Assembly: GCA_903837355.1 (NCBI GenBank)
Contig: CAILUI010000217.1
Location: 1 to 64,000, forward strand
DNA length: 64,000 nucleotides
Source of the DNA: an uncultured Victivallales bacterium
GTDB lineage: Bacteria > Verrucomicrobiota > Lentisphaeria > Oligosphaerales > JAFGRS01
Direction: 5' to 3'
Shown: piece by piece, positions 35,568 through 46,299 of the stretch
How the letters are laid out: each line of letters begins with the position of its first letter
How positions within the stretch are numbered: the stretch's first letter is position 1
Program-made: the position numbers and the translations under genes
The notes under the pieces: generated by a model
Databases searched by the model: none
The model's input: the letters and a program-made list of their open reading frames with translations, nothing else
Told to the model about the DNA's origin: nothing

Positions 35568-37673
35568 ATGAAGATCGTGTGTTTCGGCGACAGCCTGACC
35601 TCGTGCGGCGGCTTCAACGGCAGCTATACCGACATCCTCCAGGACCGCTTCCCCTGCCACGAATTCGTTAACGCGGGCGTTGGTGGCAACACCTTTGTGG
35701 ACGCCAGGGCGCGGCTGCAGCAGGATGTCCTGGCCCTGCGTCCCGACATCGTGGTCGTCGAGTTTGGCGCTAACGACTGGTGGCAGAACGAGCGACCGCT
35801 GGCGGACTGGGCGACCGACCTGGAGACGATCGTCCAAGCCCTGCGGGACGCCGGCGCCAAGGTCATCGTCGCGGGCGTCTTCGGCACCTACCCGGATGCC
35901 GATGGCCGTCCCCTCGAGAAGGTCTACGGCGCCGATGAGCGCTCACGGCAGTACCGCGACCTCGAGCGCGCCGTCGCCGCAAAGCAAGGCTGTGCGTACC
36001 TGCCCAACATCCAGCAAAGCATCCTGGGCGACCGCACCTGCTGGCATGATCGGAACCATCCGAACGAGCACGGGAATCGCTTCGTGGCAACGGAGTTCGA
36101 GCCTGTTCTCGAGAAGCTCCTGGGCATGAAGGCCCAGCCGGTCCGCCGGCAACGGCTGCAGACCACTCGCGACTTCTGGAACGAAGCCGTCGACCTGGCG
36201 GGTGACCATCTGGCCGCCGTCTGCGGCGAGCGTCGGCTAACCTACGCCGAGGCCGATGGCCTGGTCTGCCGACTGGCCGCGGGGCTGGTGGCAGCCGGCG
36301 GCGTCGAGCGCCCGAGAGTGGCCGTCTTCCTGCCGAACTGCCTGGAGTACTTCCTGCTCTACTGGGCGACGGTCAAGCTGGGCGGCATCGTCGTGCCGCT
36401 GAACACCTGGCTGCGCCAGGATAGCCTCGACTCGATCTTCGAGACGGTGGCTCCCGACCTGCTCGTGGTGCAGGGCAAGGCCGACCGCGATGTCCTGGCC
36501 TGCGCCAACCGCCGGCCCCAACTCCCGATCTTCGCCCTGGAACCGGACGCGGGAATGACCGCGTTCGCGACGCTGACTACGCACGGTGACACGGTCCCGG
36601 TGGTGCACCTCAGCGGCAGCGATCCGTCGATCATCATGCATACCTCCGGCACGACCGCGGCCCCGAAGGGTGCGGTCATGCAGCACTCAGACCTGATCTT
36701 CAACGTGATGACGACCATCAACGCGCAGGGGTTCAGCGAGCGCGATGTGCACCTGCTGGTGAACCCGATGTTCCACTGCACGGCGCTCTACAGTTCGTTG
36801 CCCGCGGCCGCCTGTCAGAAGACGCCGGTCATCATCACGGCAGATACCTCGCCGGACGGCCTGCTGCGACTGATCGAGAAAGAGCGTATCACCACCTTCC
36901 TCACCGTGCCCAGTGTCCTGCAACGGATCACCGTGCTGCCCACCGTCGGGACCTTCCGGACGGACTGCCTGCGCGTCATCGGCTATGCCGGCTCATTCAT
37001 GCCCGTGAAGACCGTGCGCGAACTGCAGCGCCTCTTTGCCGGCGTGGAACTCCACAACTTCTTCGGGCTCACCGAGACCATCTCCGCCACTCACAGCCTG
37101 GACGGCGACCAGTCGTTCGAACGGCCCGACTCCATCGGGCGGCTACTGCCGTTCGTGGAGGCCCTCATCGTCGACGACAACCAGCGGCCCGTGCCCGCGG
37201 GTACCGTCGGCGAACTGCTCTTTGCCCGCGAGAACGTCATCCACGGCTACTGGAACAAACCCGGTAAGCTCGAGGAATCGATCATCGCGGTCGACGGCCG
37301 CCGCTGGTTCAACACCGGCGACCTGGCCGCCGCCGATGCGGAGGGCTTCTTCTTCATCAAGGGCCGCAAGAAGGACATGATCATCGTCGGCGGCGAGAAC
37401 GTCTTCGCCGCCGAGGTCGAGGCCGTCCTGATGAACTGCGACAAGGTCAAAGAGGCCGCCATCAAGGGCATTCCGGCCACCGGCATCCGCGAATCGTTGG
37501 GCGAACTGATCAAGGCCTACGTCGTGCCCGACGATCCCAGTCTAACCGAGACCGAGGTTCGCCGGCACTGCCACAAACTGCTGCCTTCGTATAAGATCCC
37601 GCATATCATCGTCTTCCTGCCGGCGCTGCCGCGTAACCCGGCCGGGAAGGTCGTGAAGGACCAACTGCTCTGA
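35568..37673 (+). CDS. SGNH esterase fused to an ANL-type acyl-CoA synthetase
   Basis: A 701-aa two-domain protein. Residues 1-190 are a GDSL/SGNH hydrolase: Ser9 in GDSLT, the Gly of GVGGN, Asn in GAND (about 68), and Asp161/His164 in DRNHPNE. Residues about 205-701 are an adenylate-forming ligase: T359-SGTTAAPKG, FFGLTE, NTGDL, GRKKDMIIVGGENV and the C-terminal catalytic Lys694 in PAGK. Both sets of catalytic residues look intact. One frame runs through with no internal ribosome site, so it is a true fusion. It could release an acid from an ester and activate it to the CoA thioester in one protein. AGGAG precedes the ATG. The acid is unknown. Confidence 0.85.
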   Translation: MKIVCFGDSLTSCGGFNGSYTDILQDRFPCHEFVNAGVGGNTFVDARARLQQDVLALRPDIVVVEFGANDWWQNERPLADWATDLETIVQALRDAGAKVIVAGVFGTYPDADGRPLEKVYGADERSRQYRDLERAVAAKQGCAYLPNIQQSILGDRTCWHDRNHPNEHGNRFVATEFEPVLEKLLGMKAQPVRRQRLQTTRDFWNEAVDLAGDHLAAVCGERRLTYAEADGLVCRLAAGLVAAGGVERPRVAVFLPNCLEYFLLYWATVKLGGIVVPLNTWLRQDSLDSIFETVAPDLLVVQGKADRDVLACANRRPQLPIFALEPDAGMTAFATLTTHGDTVPVVHLSGSDPSIIMHTSGTTAAPKGAVMQHSDLIFNVMTTINAQGFSERDVHLLVNPMFHCTALYSSLPAAACQKTPVIITADTSPDGLLRLIEKERITTFLTVPSVLQRITVLPTVGTFRTDCLRVIGYAGSFMPVKTVRELQRLFAGVELHNFFGLTETISATHSLDGDQSFERPDSIGRLLPFVEALIVDDNQRPVPAGTVGELLFARENVIHGYWNKPGKLEESIIAVDGRRWFNTGDLAAADAEGFFFIKGRKKDMIIVGGENVFAAEVEAVLMNCDKVKEAAIKGIPATGIRESLGELIKAYVVPDDPSLTETEVRRHCHKLLPSYKIPHIIVFLPALPRNPAGKVVKDQLL

Positions 37674-37680
37674 GCGGTCG

Positions 37681-38781
37681 CTACGGCGTCTCCACGGGGG
37701 TACTCAGGACGACCTCGCGCAGCCGCTCCATGAAGAAGCGGTACTGCTCCCAACTGGTGTGCGACTGTACGAAGTGATCCGGACCCGGGATGAAGCGCCC
37801 CTTGCGGATGAGGCGTGCCGCTTTGGTCATCTCCGCCTCGACGGCCGCCGGCCCCTCCGCCATGGCCTCTTTCTTCAGGCCACCGATGGCGGCCATGCCC
37901 GGCAGCCGTTCGCGCAGGCGGTCGACGTCATTTCCGGCCAGCACTTCCCACGGGTAGATGGCGTTGACCCCGGACTCTTGCATGACCTCGGCCAGCGCCA
38001 TGGTGTTCCCGTCCGAATCCACCAGGATGATGGGGATGCCGTGGGCCCGGGCGAAGTCCTGGATCTTCTCGTAGTTGGGCTTCATGAACTCCCGGAACGT
38101 CGTCGGCGAGATGATGGAGCCTTGCTTGCTGGCCATATCCTCCCAGCACTCCACCAGGTCGTAGTCGGTGTCCCGTACCATCTTCTCCCAGACACGGATG
38201 GCGAAGTCGGTGTAGCTGTCCATCATGTCGTGGACCAGCCCCGGATCGTCATAGAAAGCGAAGGCCAGCGCCTCGTCGCCCATTAGCACCCGCGGGAAAC
38301 CGTACACCCCCCGGTGCGTGAGCTGTAGCGGGAAATCGCGGTTCTGGTAGCCGGCAACCACCTCCTGCCAGTTGGCGGGAAAACGCGACGGATCATCGGC
38401 GTCGAGGAACTCCGCCTTGATACGGTCCCAGTCCCGCCGGGTCTTCACCGGGAAACCAATCGTCTGCTGGTGGTAGTCGCCCGCTCCCTTGACCTGAAGC
38501 GCAACCATCCCGTCGGCGCGCCGCGCCGTTCGGGTCTCGGCGTCTTCGGCAACGACCTCCCACATATTGATGCAGGATAGGTCCAGGTTCACCGGCGGGC
38601 AGTCCCAGCCCCGGTAGCGCCCCTCGAACTGCAACAGCCGGTCAATCTCCTGCCCCAGCCCCGGACGCTCCACTTCCCAGCGCGGCAGCACGGCATTGGT
38701 CCCCCCAAAGACCTTGATAAAGGGGACGCGGTCGACGGGTTGACCGGTCAGGACCTTGACAAAGCGTTCACGGGTGGTCAT
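37681..38781 (-). CDS. Uroporphyrinogen decarboxylase-like protein (UroD/MtaA family)
   Basis: A 366-aa TIM-barrel protein of the UroD superfamily. It begins MTTRERFVKVLTGQPVDRVP, the usual start of the non-haem members, and has the LVDSDGN segment and IGGLKKEAMAEG near the C-terminal strands. These homologues, abundant in Lentisphaerota-like genomes, are usually thought to be corrinoid-linked methyltransferases rather than haem enzymes. The haem-type N-terminal Arg motif is absent. AGGAG lies 11 bases before ATG 38781. It converges with the SGNH-ligase fusion (7 bases apart). The B12 salvage operon would supply the cofactor of a corrinoid partner, but none is encoded here. Confidence 0.78.
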   Translation of the reverse strand: MTTRERFVKVLTGQPVDRVPFIKVFGGTNAVLPRWEVERPGLGQEIDRLLQFEGRYRGWDCPPVNLDLSCINMWEVVAEDAETRTARRADGMVALQVKGAGDYHQQTIGFPVKTRRDWDRIKAEFLDADDPSRFPANWQEVVAGYQNRDFPLQLTHRGVYGFPRVLMGDEALAFAFYDDPGLVHDMMDSYTDFAIRVWEKMVRDTDYDLVECWEDMASKQGSIISPTTFREFMKPNYEKIQDFARAHGIPIILVDSDGNTMALAEVMQESGVNAIYPWEVLAGNDVDRLRERLPGMAAIGGLKKEAMAEGPAAVEAEMTKAARLIRKGRFIPGPDHFVQSHTSWEQYRFFMERLREVVLSTPVETP

Positions 38782-39016
38782 GGGGTTCAGGCTCCTGGCC
38801 CGCGGTTTATGATCATGATGACCAGCGAATGTACTCGGCAGCAGCGCCGGCGTCCAGCGCCAAGGAGGCCTCGCTGGCTGGCCTCTTCCCAGTTGCGGTC
38901 CAGCCCTCGGCGCATTAGGTTTCGAGGTGCTGTTTGGGGTCCGGAGGATGTTTCCGGAGTCGCAGATCTCGGCGCGTCTGCACCGCGGGCGCGTACACAC
39001 GACAGGACGGATTACC

Positions 39017-40747
39017 ATGCGCTTGTCACAGCTTGTCGGTCAACGGATCAAAGAGGCGCCCCGCGACGCCCAGACCGCCAGTCACATCTTCCTCCTCCGC
39101 GGCGGCTACTGCCGGCCGGTCTCCACGGGCATCTACACCCTGCTGCCCCTCGGCTTCCGTGTGGCTGCGAAGATCGAGACGATCATCCGCGAGGAAATGA
39201 ACCGCGTTGACGGCCAGGAAGTCCTGATGCCCGTAGTCCAGCCCGCCGACCTCTGGGAGGAGAGCGGACGCTATCTGAGCGTTGGCCAGGAACTGCTGCG
39301 CTTCCGCGACCGCAATGATAAGCCGATGGTCTTGGCCATGACCCATGAAGAGGCGGTCTGCCACCTGGCACGCACCGAACTCAGCTCATACAAACAGTTG
39401 CCCTGCATGGTTTACCAACTGCAGACAAAGTACCGCGACGAAGCCCGTCCGCGGGCCGGCCTGATCCGTGTCCGCGAGTTCACCATGAAAGACGGCTACA
39501 GCTTCCACACCTCTCAGGAGTGCCTGGAAACCTACTACCGCCGCGTTCACGAAGCCTACGAGCGCATCTTCCGCCGCGTCGGTCTGCGCGACTGCATCAG
39601 CATCGAGTCGGACTCGGGTATGATCGGCGGCGCGGTCAGCCATGAGTTCATGGCCGTCGCCGATTGCGGCGAAGACACCATTTTCGCCGCGCCCGACGGC
39701 CGCTACAAGGCCAACCGCGAGTGCGCCGTCTCCAGTCCGGTATTCGCCCAGGAGCCTCCCTTGCCCCTCGCGAAGGTGCATACCCCCGGCACCAAGACCA
39801 TCGAAGACGTGGCCGCGTTCCTGGGCATCCAGGCGACGCAGACCGGCAAGGCGGTATTCTACCGGGATCTTGCGGGAAAGCTGGTTTTCGTCTGCATCCG
39901 CGGCGACATCGAGGTCAACGAGGCGAAGTTGCGCAAAGTCCTGCAGAGTCCGCAATTGGAGTTCGCCAACGACGCCGAGATCGTGGCCACCGGCGCCGTG
40001 CCGGGCTACGCCTCGCTGCTCGACCTTGACCCGAACACAATGCGCGTCGTCGTCGACCGCTCGTTCGCCGAGTCCAGCAACCTCGTGGTCGGGGCTAACC
40101 TCGCCGACTACCACGTCCGTAACTTCAACTACAGCCGTGATCTGAGCCCCGAACAGCGAGCCGCGATCACCATCGCTGACATCGCGACCGTGCGTGAGGG
40201 CGACCCCTGCACCCTCACCGGACAACCGCTGAAAATGCTCCGTGGCATCGAGGTCGGCAACATTTTCCAACTCGGCACGAAGTACAGCGTCGCCATGAGC
40301 GTGAACTACCTGGACCAGGACGGCAAAGCCAAGCCGATGATCATGGGCTGCTACGGCATCGGCGTGGGCCGCACGCTCGCCGCCGTCATCGAGCAGAACC
40401 ACGACGACTACGGTCCCATCTGGCCTCTGGCCATCGCCCCGTTCCACGTCCATCTCTGTGCCCTGAACATCCGCGACGAAGCCGTACGCACCGCCGCGGA
40501 GGCGCTCTATGCCGACCTCCAGGCAACCGGACTCGAAGTGCTCTTCGATGACCGCAGCGAGAAGGCGGGATTCATGTTCAACGACGCCGACCTGATCGGT
40601 GTCCCGCTGCGTCTGATTGTGTCGCCCAAGACCTTGGCCGAAGGCAAGGCTGAGTTCAAACGGCGCAGCAGTCCCGAGAAGACGCTGATCGACCTGTCGC
40701 AGGTCGTCGCCTTCCTGGCCGCGGAGGCGGGCCTGGCCAGGTCCTGA
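39017..40747 (+). CDS. proS: Prolyl-tRNA synthetase, bacterial type
   Basis: A 576-aa class II synthetase. Motif 2 is clear (TKYRDEARPRAGLIRVREF), motif 3 is MGCYGIGVGRT, and an editing-type INS (YbaK-like) domain occupies about 230-390 (LGIQATQTGKAVFYRD). The anticodon-binding domain forms the C terminus. The ATG at 39017 is preferred over a longer frame because RLSQLVGQRIKEAP is the normal N terminus. It is divergent from the UroD-like gene across 235 bases, in which I see no T-box or other RNA element. Confidence 0.95.
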   Translation: MRLSQLVGQRIKEAPRDAQTASHIFLLRGGYCRPVSTGIYTLLPLGFRVAAKIETIIREEMNRVDGQEVLMPVVQPADLWEESGRYLSVGQELLRFRDRNDKPMVLAMTHEEAVCHLARTELSSYKQLPCMVYQLQTKYRDEARPRAGLIRVREFTMKDGYSFHTSQECLETYYRRVHEAYERIFRRVGLRDCISIESDSGMIGGAVSHEFMAVADCGEDTIFAAPDGRYKANRECAVSSPVFAQEPPLPLAKVHTPGTKTIEDVAAFLGIQATQTGKAVFYRDLAGKLVFVCIRGDIEVNEAKLRKVLQSPQLEFANDAEIVATGAVPGYASLLDLDPNTMRVVVDRSFAESSNLVVGANLADYHVRNFNYSRDLSPEQRAAITIADIATVREGDPCTLTGQPLKMLRGIEVGNIFQLGTKYSVAMSVNYLDQDGKAKPMIMGCYGIGVGRTLAAVIEQNHDDYGPIWPLAIAPFHVHLCALNIRDEAVRTAAEALYADLQATGLEVLFDDRSEKAGFMFNDADLIGVPLRLIVSPKTLAEGKAEFKRRSSPEKTLIDLSQVVAFLAAEAGLARS

Positions 40748-40840
40748 GCCGTAGCGCCACCACAACCGCACAGACCGAGGCGTCCCCCGCGCTGTCGGAA
40801 CCGTCCCGGTCCGACTCGCGGTCCCGCCGCGTGCGCCGGC

Positions 40841-42805
<1,965 letters not shown>

Positions 42806-42830
42806 GTTCGGATCCGGGGCCTCGGCCGCC

Positions 42831-43418
42831 CTAGAAGCTCACCTTCGGGGCTTCCCTCTCCGCCACATTGCTGATCTCGAACAGCTCTGCCGGAGCGAAA
42901 CCGAACATGCCGGCGAAGACCACCGCCGGAAAGACCTCGCGGCCGGTGTTGTAGCTGGTGACCGCATCGTTAAAGGCCTGCCGGGCAAAGGCGATCTTGT
43001 TCTCCGTGGAGGTCATCTCCTCGGTGAGCTGCATCATGTTCTGGTTCGCCTTCAGGTCGGGATAGGCCTCCGCCAGTGCAAACAGGCGCCCGAGAGCGCC
43101 GCCGAGCTGGCTCTCCGCACCGATGAGGCCCTGCATGGCAGCCGGGTCGCCGGGATTCGCCGCGGCCCGCGTGTTGGCACTGGCGGCCTGGTTGCGGGCC
43201 GCGATCACGGCCTCCAACGTTCCCCGCTCATGCTTGATGTAGCCCTTCGCCACCTCCACCAGGTTCGGGATCAGGTCGTAGCGTCGTTTGAGCTGCACAT
43301 CGATCTGCGCGAAGGCGTTCTTATAGCGGTTCCGCAGGGTGACGAGCCGATTGTAGAGCCCACCCACCAGCAACACCAGAAGAACCACCACCGCGACCGC
43401 AATCAAGCCCGGTATCAT
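42831..43418 (-). CDS. lemA: LemA family protein
   Basis: A 195-aa membrane-anchored helical-bundle protein. One N-terminal helix (MIPGLIAVAVVVLLVLLVGG) is followed by YNRLVTLRNRYKNAFAQIDV and LKRRYDLIPNLVEVAKGY, the LemA signature. Its biochemical role is unknown; LemA with an M48 protease is a recurrent pair. The ATG at 43418 has AAGGAG upstream. Its promoter at 43520-43548 shares a palindrome with the divergent oxidoreductase gene. Confidence 0.92.
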   Translation of the reverse strand: MIPGLIAVAVVVLLVLLVGGLYNRLVTLRNRYKNAFAQIDVQLKRRYDLIPNLVEVAKGYIKHERGTLEAVIAARNQAASANTRAAANPGDPAAMQGLIGAESQLGGALGRLFALAEAYPDLKANQNMMQLTEEMTSTENKIAFARQAFNDAVTSYNTGREVFPAVVFAGMFGFAPAELFEISNVAEREAPKVSF

Positions 43419-43519
43419 CGCTCGTCTCCTTGGCTCCAGGGTGCGTGGCGCGCCAGGTCTGCAGAGTCGGCGGCGTACCACTGCTCTACGGAGATGCCAG
43501 CCGGCCCATACCACGGTAC

Positions 43520-43548
43520 ACTATATCCTGGCGGACCCCCGCCGCCAA
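43520..43548 (-). promoter_or_regulatory. Promoter of lemA-M48 operon
   Basis: Minus strand TTGGCG (43543-43548), 17-base spacer, TATAGT (43520-43525). The -35 box is the left arm of the palindrome CGCCAAGG-CGG-CCTTGGCG (43543-43561). Confidence 0.6.
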
Positions 43549-43555
43549 GGCGGCC

Positions 43556-43585
43556 TTGGCGACCTGAGCACGGCTGCGATATAGT
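43556..43585 (+). promoter_or_regulatory. Promoter of the OYE/GltD fusion gene
   Basis: Plus strand TTGGCG (43556-43561), 18-base spacer, TATAGT (43580-43585), about 39 bases before the start codon. The -35 is the right arm of the palindrome that also carries the lemA -35, so the two promoters face away from one shared site. Confidence 0.6.
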
Positions 43586-43623
43586 ACACCCAGGTTCACG
43601 GGCCACTCTGAGAGGAGCCCTGC

Positions 43624-46227
43624 ATGTCCGAGCACCAGCGTTTCTCGTACCGCTCGCTTGACGAACTGCGTGCGGACAGCGCACGCCTGAACCTCAGAAT
43701 CCCGGTGCAGGAGGACGTGGGCATCCTGGCTCACCCCCTCAAGGTTGGCCGGCACCTCCTCTCAAACCGTCTCGCGATCCATCCCATGGAGGGCTTTGAC
43801 TCGGACAGCCAGGGCGCCCCCGGACCGCTCTCCTTCCGCCGCTACCGCCGCTACGCGGAGGGCGGTGCGAGCCTGCTCTGGTTTGAGGCGACGGCGGTGC
43901 TCTGGGAGGCGCGCTCCAACCCCGGGCAGTTGTGGCTCCATGACGGCAGCGTGGACGTCTTCGCCAGGCTGGTCGAGGAGACCCGTCACGCCGCTTGTGA
44001 GGTCTGGGGTCGCGAGCCGGTCATGGTCCTGCAACTGACGCACTCCGGTCGCTACAGCAAACCGGCCGGGGTACCGCGGCCGCTCATCGCACACCACAGC
44101 CCCATGCTCGATCCGACGCACCGTTTGCCGCCGGATTACCCGCTGGTTACCGACGACTACCTCGACCAACTCCAGGAACACTTCGTGACCGCCGCCCGCC
44201 TGGCCGCCCAGGCCGGCTTCGATGGCGTCGATATCAAGGGCTGCCACCGTTATCTGGCGGCGGAACTGCACGCCTCGCATACCCGCGGCGGCCGCTACGG
44301 CGGCAGCTTCGAGAACCGCACCCGACTTCTGCGCGAGACCATGACCCGCATCCGCAACGAGGTCCCTGGCGTCTTCATCACCACCCGCTTGAACGCCTAC
44401 GACGCCATCGCCCACCCTTACGGCTTCGGGGTCGACGCCCATGACTACCGCGTCCCTGACCTGACCGAACCGCTGCGTCTCATCGGGCTGCTCCAAGACC
44501 TTGGAATCCCATTGCTGAACCTCTCCATCGGCAACCCCTACTACAACGCGCACTACGGACGTCCCTACGATTTCCAGGTATACGGTGCGAACGTGCCTGA
44601 AGAGCATCCACTGCAGGGGATTGCACGCTTTCTAGGCATCACCAGCATGGTTCAGAAGGCCTTCCCGGATCTGCCCGTGATCGGCTCTGGGTACTCGTGG
44701 TTAAGGCAGTTTCTTCCCCACGTCGCCGCCGCGGTGGTGCAAGCGGGTGGCGCCAGGCTAATCGGTCAGGGCCGTGGCGCCTTCGCCTATCCCGACTCCG
44801 TCCGCGACATCCTCGAGAAGGGGGCCATGGACCCGAAGCGCTGCTGCGTGACCTGCTCGGGCTGCACCCAGATCATGCGCGATGGTGCCAAGACCGGTTG
44901 TGTCATCCATGACGCCGAGATTTACGGGCCGCAGTACCGCCTCGGACGGCGCTACGCCATGGACCGACTGCAGCATGAGGTCCGCCGCTGCCGTGCCTGC
45001 CTGGAAGCTACCTGCGTCAGCGCCTGCCCGGCCCACGTCGACATCCCCGGTTTCCTCAAAGCCTTCGCGCTGGGCGACATCGCAGGCGCCTACGCGATCC
45101 TGCGGCAGAGCAATGTCCTTCCCGAGATGTGTGGCTTCGTCTGTCCGGCCAATGAACAGTGCCAGGGGCGTTGCGTCGAGGACATCTTCGCCAGGAACCC
45201 ACTGCCCATCCAGGATATCCAGTTGGTCGTTGCCCGCGCCGCACGGCTGCAGGGCCTTACCGGCGTGCGCCTGGGGACGCTGACCGGCCGCCGCGTCGCC
45301 GTGGTGGGCGGCGGACCGGCGGGGTTGGCCTGCAGCATCCGGCTTCTGGAATTCGGCCATAGCATCATGCTGTTCGAGCGCAACGACCGCCTGGGTGGCA
45401 CGCCGCAGACGACGATCCCCGCGGAGCGCTACGCCGATGCGGACGCCGAACTCGAGGCCATCCTGGCGCCAGCACTGGCCGCCAAGCGGCTGGAGGTGCG
45501 CCTGAACACGACACTGGGCCCCGACCTCGTCCTCGACGACCTCCTCCAGGCCGCAGATGCGGTCTTCCTCGGTGTTGGCCTGACCGCCTCAGCGCGACCA
45601 GGCGGTACCGACGGGGTGATCGATGCGCTGGCTTTTCTGCGCCGGGCCAAGCAAGGGCTCATCGCGACACTCCCGCGTCGCGTCGCGGTTCTCGGGGCCG
45701 GCAATACGGCCATGGATGCCGCCTCGACGGCTCTGGCCCTGGGCGCCCGCGATGTCACCATCATCTACCGGCGGTCTTTCCGCGAGATGCCGGCCTGGAA
45801 AGAGGAACGAGACGCCTTCCTGGACAAGGGCGGCAACATCCTGCTGCAGCACCAGCCTAACGGCTATGAGACCGACGACGCGGCGCACCTGCAAGGGGTC
45901 CGCCTGCTACGTACGGAACTCGGCGAGCCCGATGCCTCTGGTCGGAGGCGGCCAGTCCCGCAACCCGGTACCGAATCCGTCCTCGCCTGCGACTTGGTCA
46001 TCGAAGCCATGGGACAAGCGCTGGACCAAGACCTGCGCAGCGCCTTCGCCGGCACCGTCTCTGCGGACGGCCGGGTCGCGGTAGGGGCGGGTTTCGCCAC
46101 CAGTATACCGCGGGTTTTCGCGGCGGGAGATGCGGTCAACGGCGGTACCACGGCGGTCCAAGGTATCGCTGAAGCCATGCGGGCGGCCACGGCCATCCAC
46201 GAGGCTATCATGGCTCAGCCGAACTGA
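43624..46227 (+). CDS. OYE-type flavin oxidoreductase fused to a GltD-like reductase
   Basis: An 867-aa multi-cofactor enzyme. Residues about 30-400 are an old-yellow-enzyme barrel (FMN). Cys408, Cys411, Cys414 and Cys426 match the [4Fe-4S] motif of 2,4-dienoyl-CoA and 2-enoate reductases. From about 455 comes a GltD-like region: Cys-rich CRACLEATCVSACPAHVD for further clusters, FAD site VAVVGGGPAG (about 558) and NAD(P) site VAVLGAGNTAMD (about 688). The inserted second Cys-rich domain distinguishes it from plain dienoyl-CoA reductase. Substrate is unknown. GAGAGGAG precedes the ATG. Confidence 0.82.
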   Translation: MSEHQRFSYRSLDELRADSARLNLRIPVQEDVGILAHPLKVGRHLLSNRLAIHPMEGFDSDSQGAPGPLSFRRYRRYAEGGASLLWFEATAVLWEARSNPGQLWLHDGSVDVFARLVEETRHAACEVWGREPVMVLQLTHSGRYSKPAGVPRPLIAHHSPMLDPTHRLPPDYPLVTDDYLDQLQEHFVTAARLAAQAGFDGVDIKGCHRYLAAELHASHTRGGRYGGSFENRTRLLRETMTRIRNEVPGVFITTRLNAYDAIAHPYGFGVDAHDYRVPDLTEPLRLIGLLQDLGIPLLNLSIGNPYYNAHYGRPYDFQVYGANVPEEHPLQGIARFLGITSMVQKAFPDLPVIGSGYSWLRQFLPHVAAAVVQAGGARLIGQGRGAFAYPDSVRDILEKGAMDPKRCCVTCSGCTQIMRDGAKTGCVIHDAEIYGPQYRLGRRYAMDRLQHEVRRCRACLEATCVSACPAHVDIPGFLKAFALGDIAGAYAILRQSNVLPEMCGFVCPANEQCQGRCVEDIFARNPLPIQDIQLVVARAARLQGLTGVRLGTLTGRRVAVVGGGPAGLACSIRLLEFGHSIMLFERNDRLGGTPQTTIPAERYADADAELEAILAPALAAKRLEVRLNTTLGPDLVLDDLLQAADAVFLGVGLTASARPGGTDGVIDALAFLRRAKQGLIATLPRRVAVLGAGNTAMDAASTALALGARDVTIIYRRSFREMPAWKEERDAFLDKGGNILLQHQPNGYETDDAAHLQGVRLLRTELGEPDASGRRRPVPQPGTESVLACDLVIEAMGQALDQDLRSAFAGTVSADGRVAVGAGFATSIPRVFAAGDAVNGGTTAVQGIAEAMRAATAIHEAIMAQPN

Positions 46228-46299
46228 CTCGAATCAGCGCCACGCTGACAACGCGGAACCGAAGTCCCGCCGCCGACAGAGACCCTGCGTCGTAGGCGG

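Noticed and set aside
38782..39016. T-box or other tRNA-sensing leader for proS
   Set aside because: No AGGGTGGNACCGCG-like element or terminator hairpin is visible in the 235-base gap.
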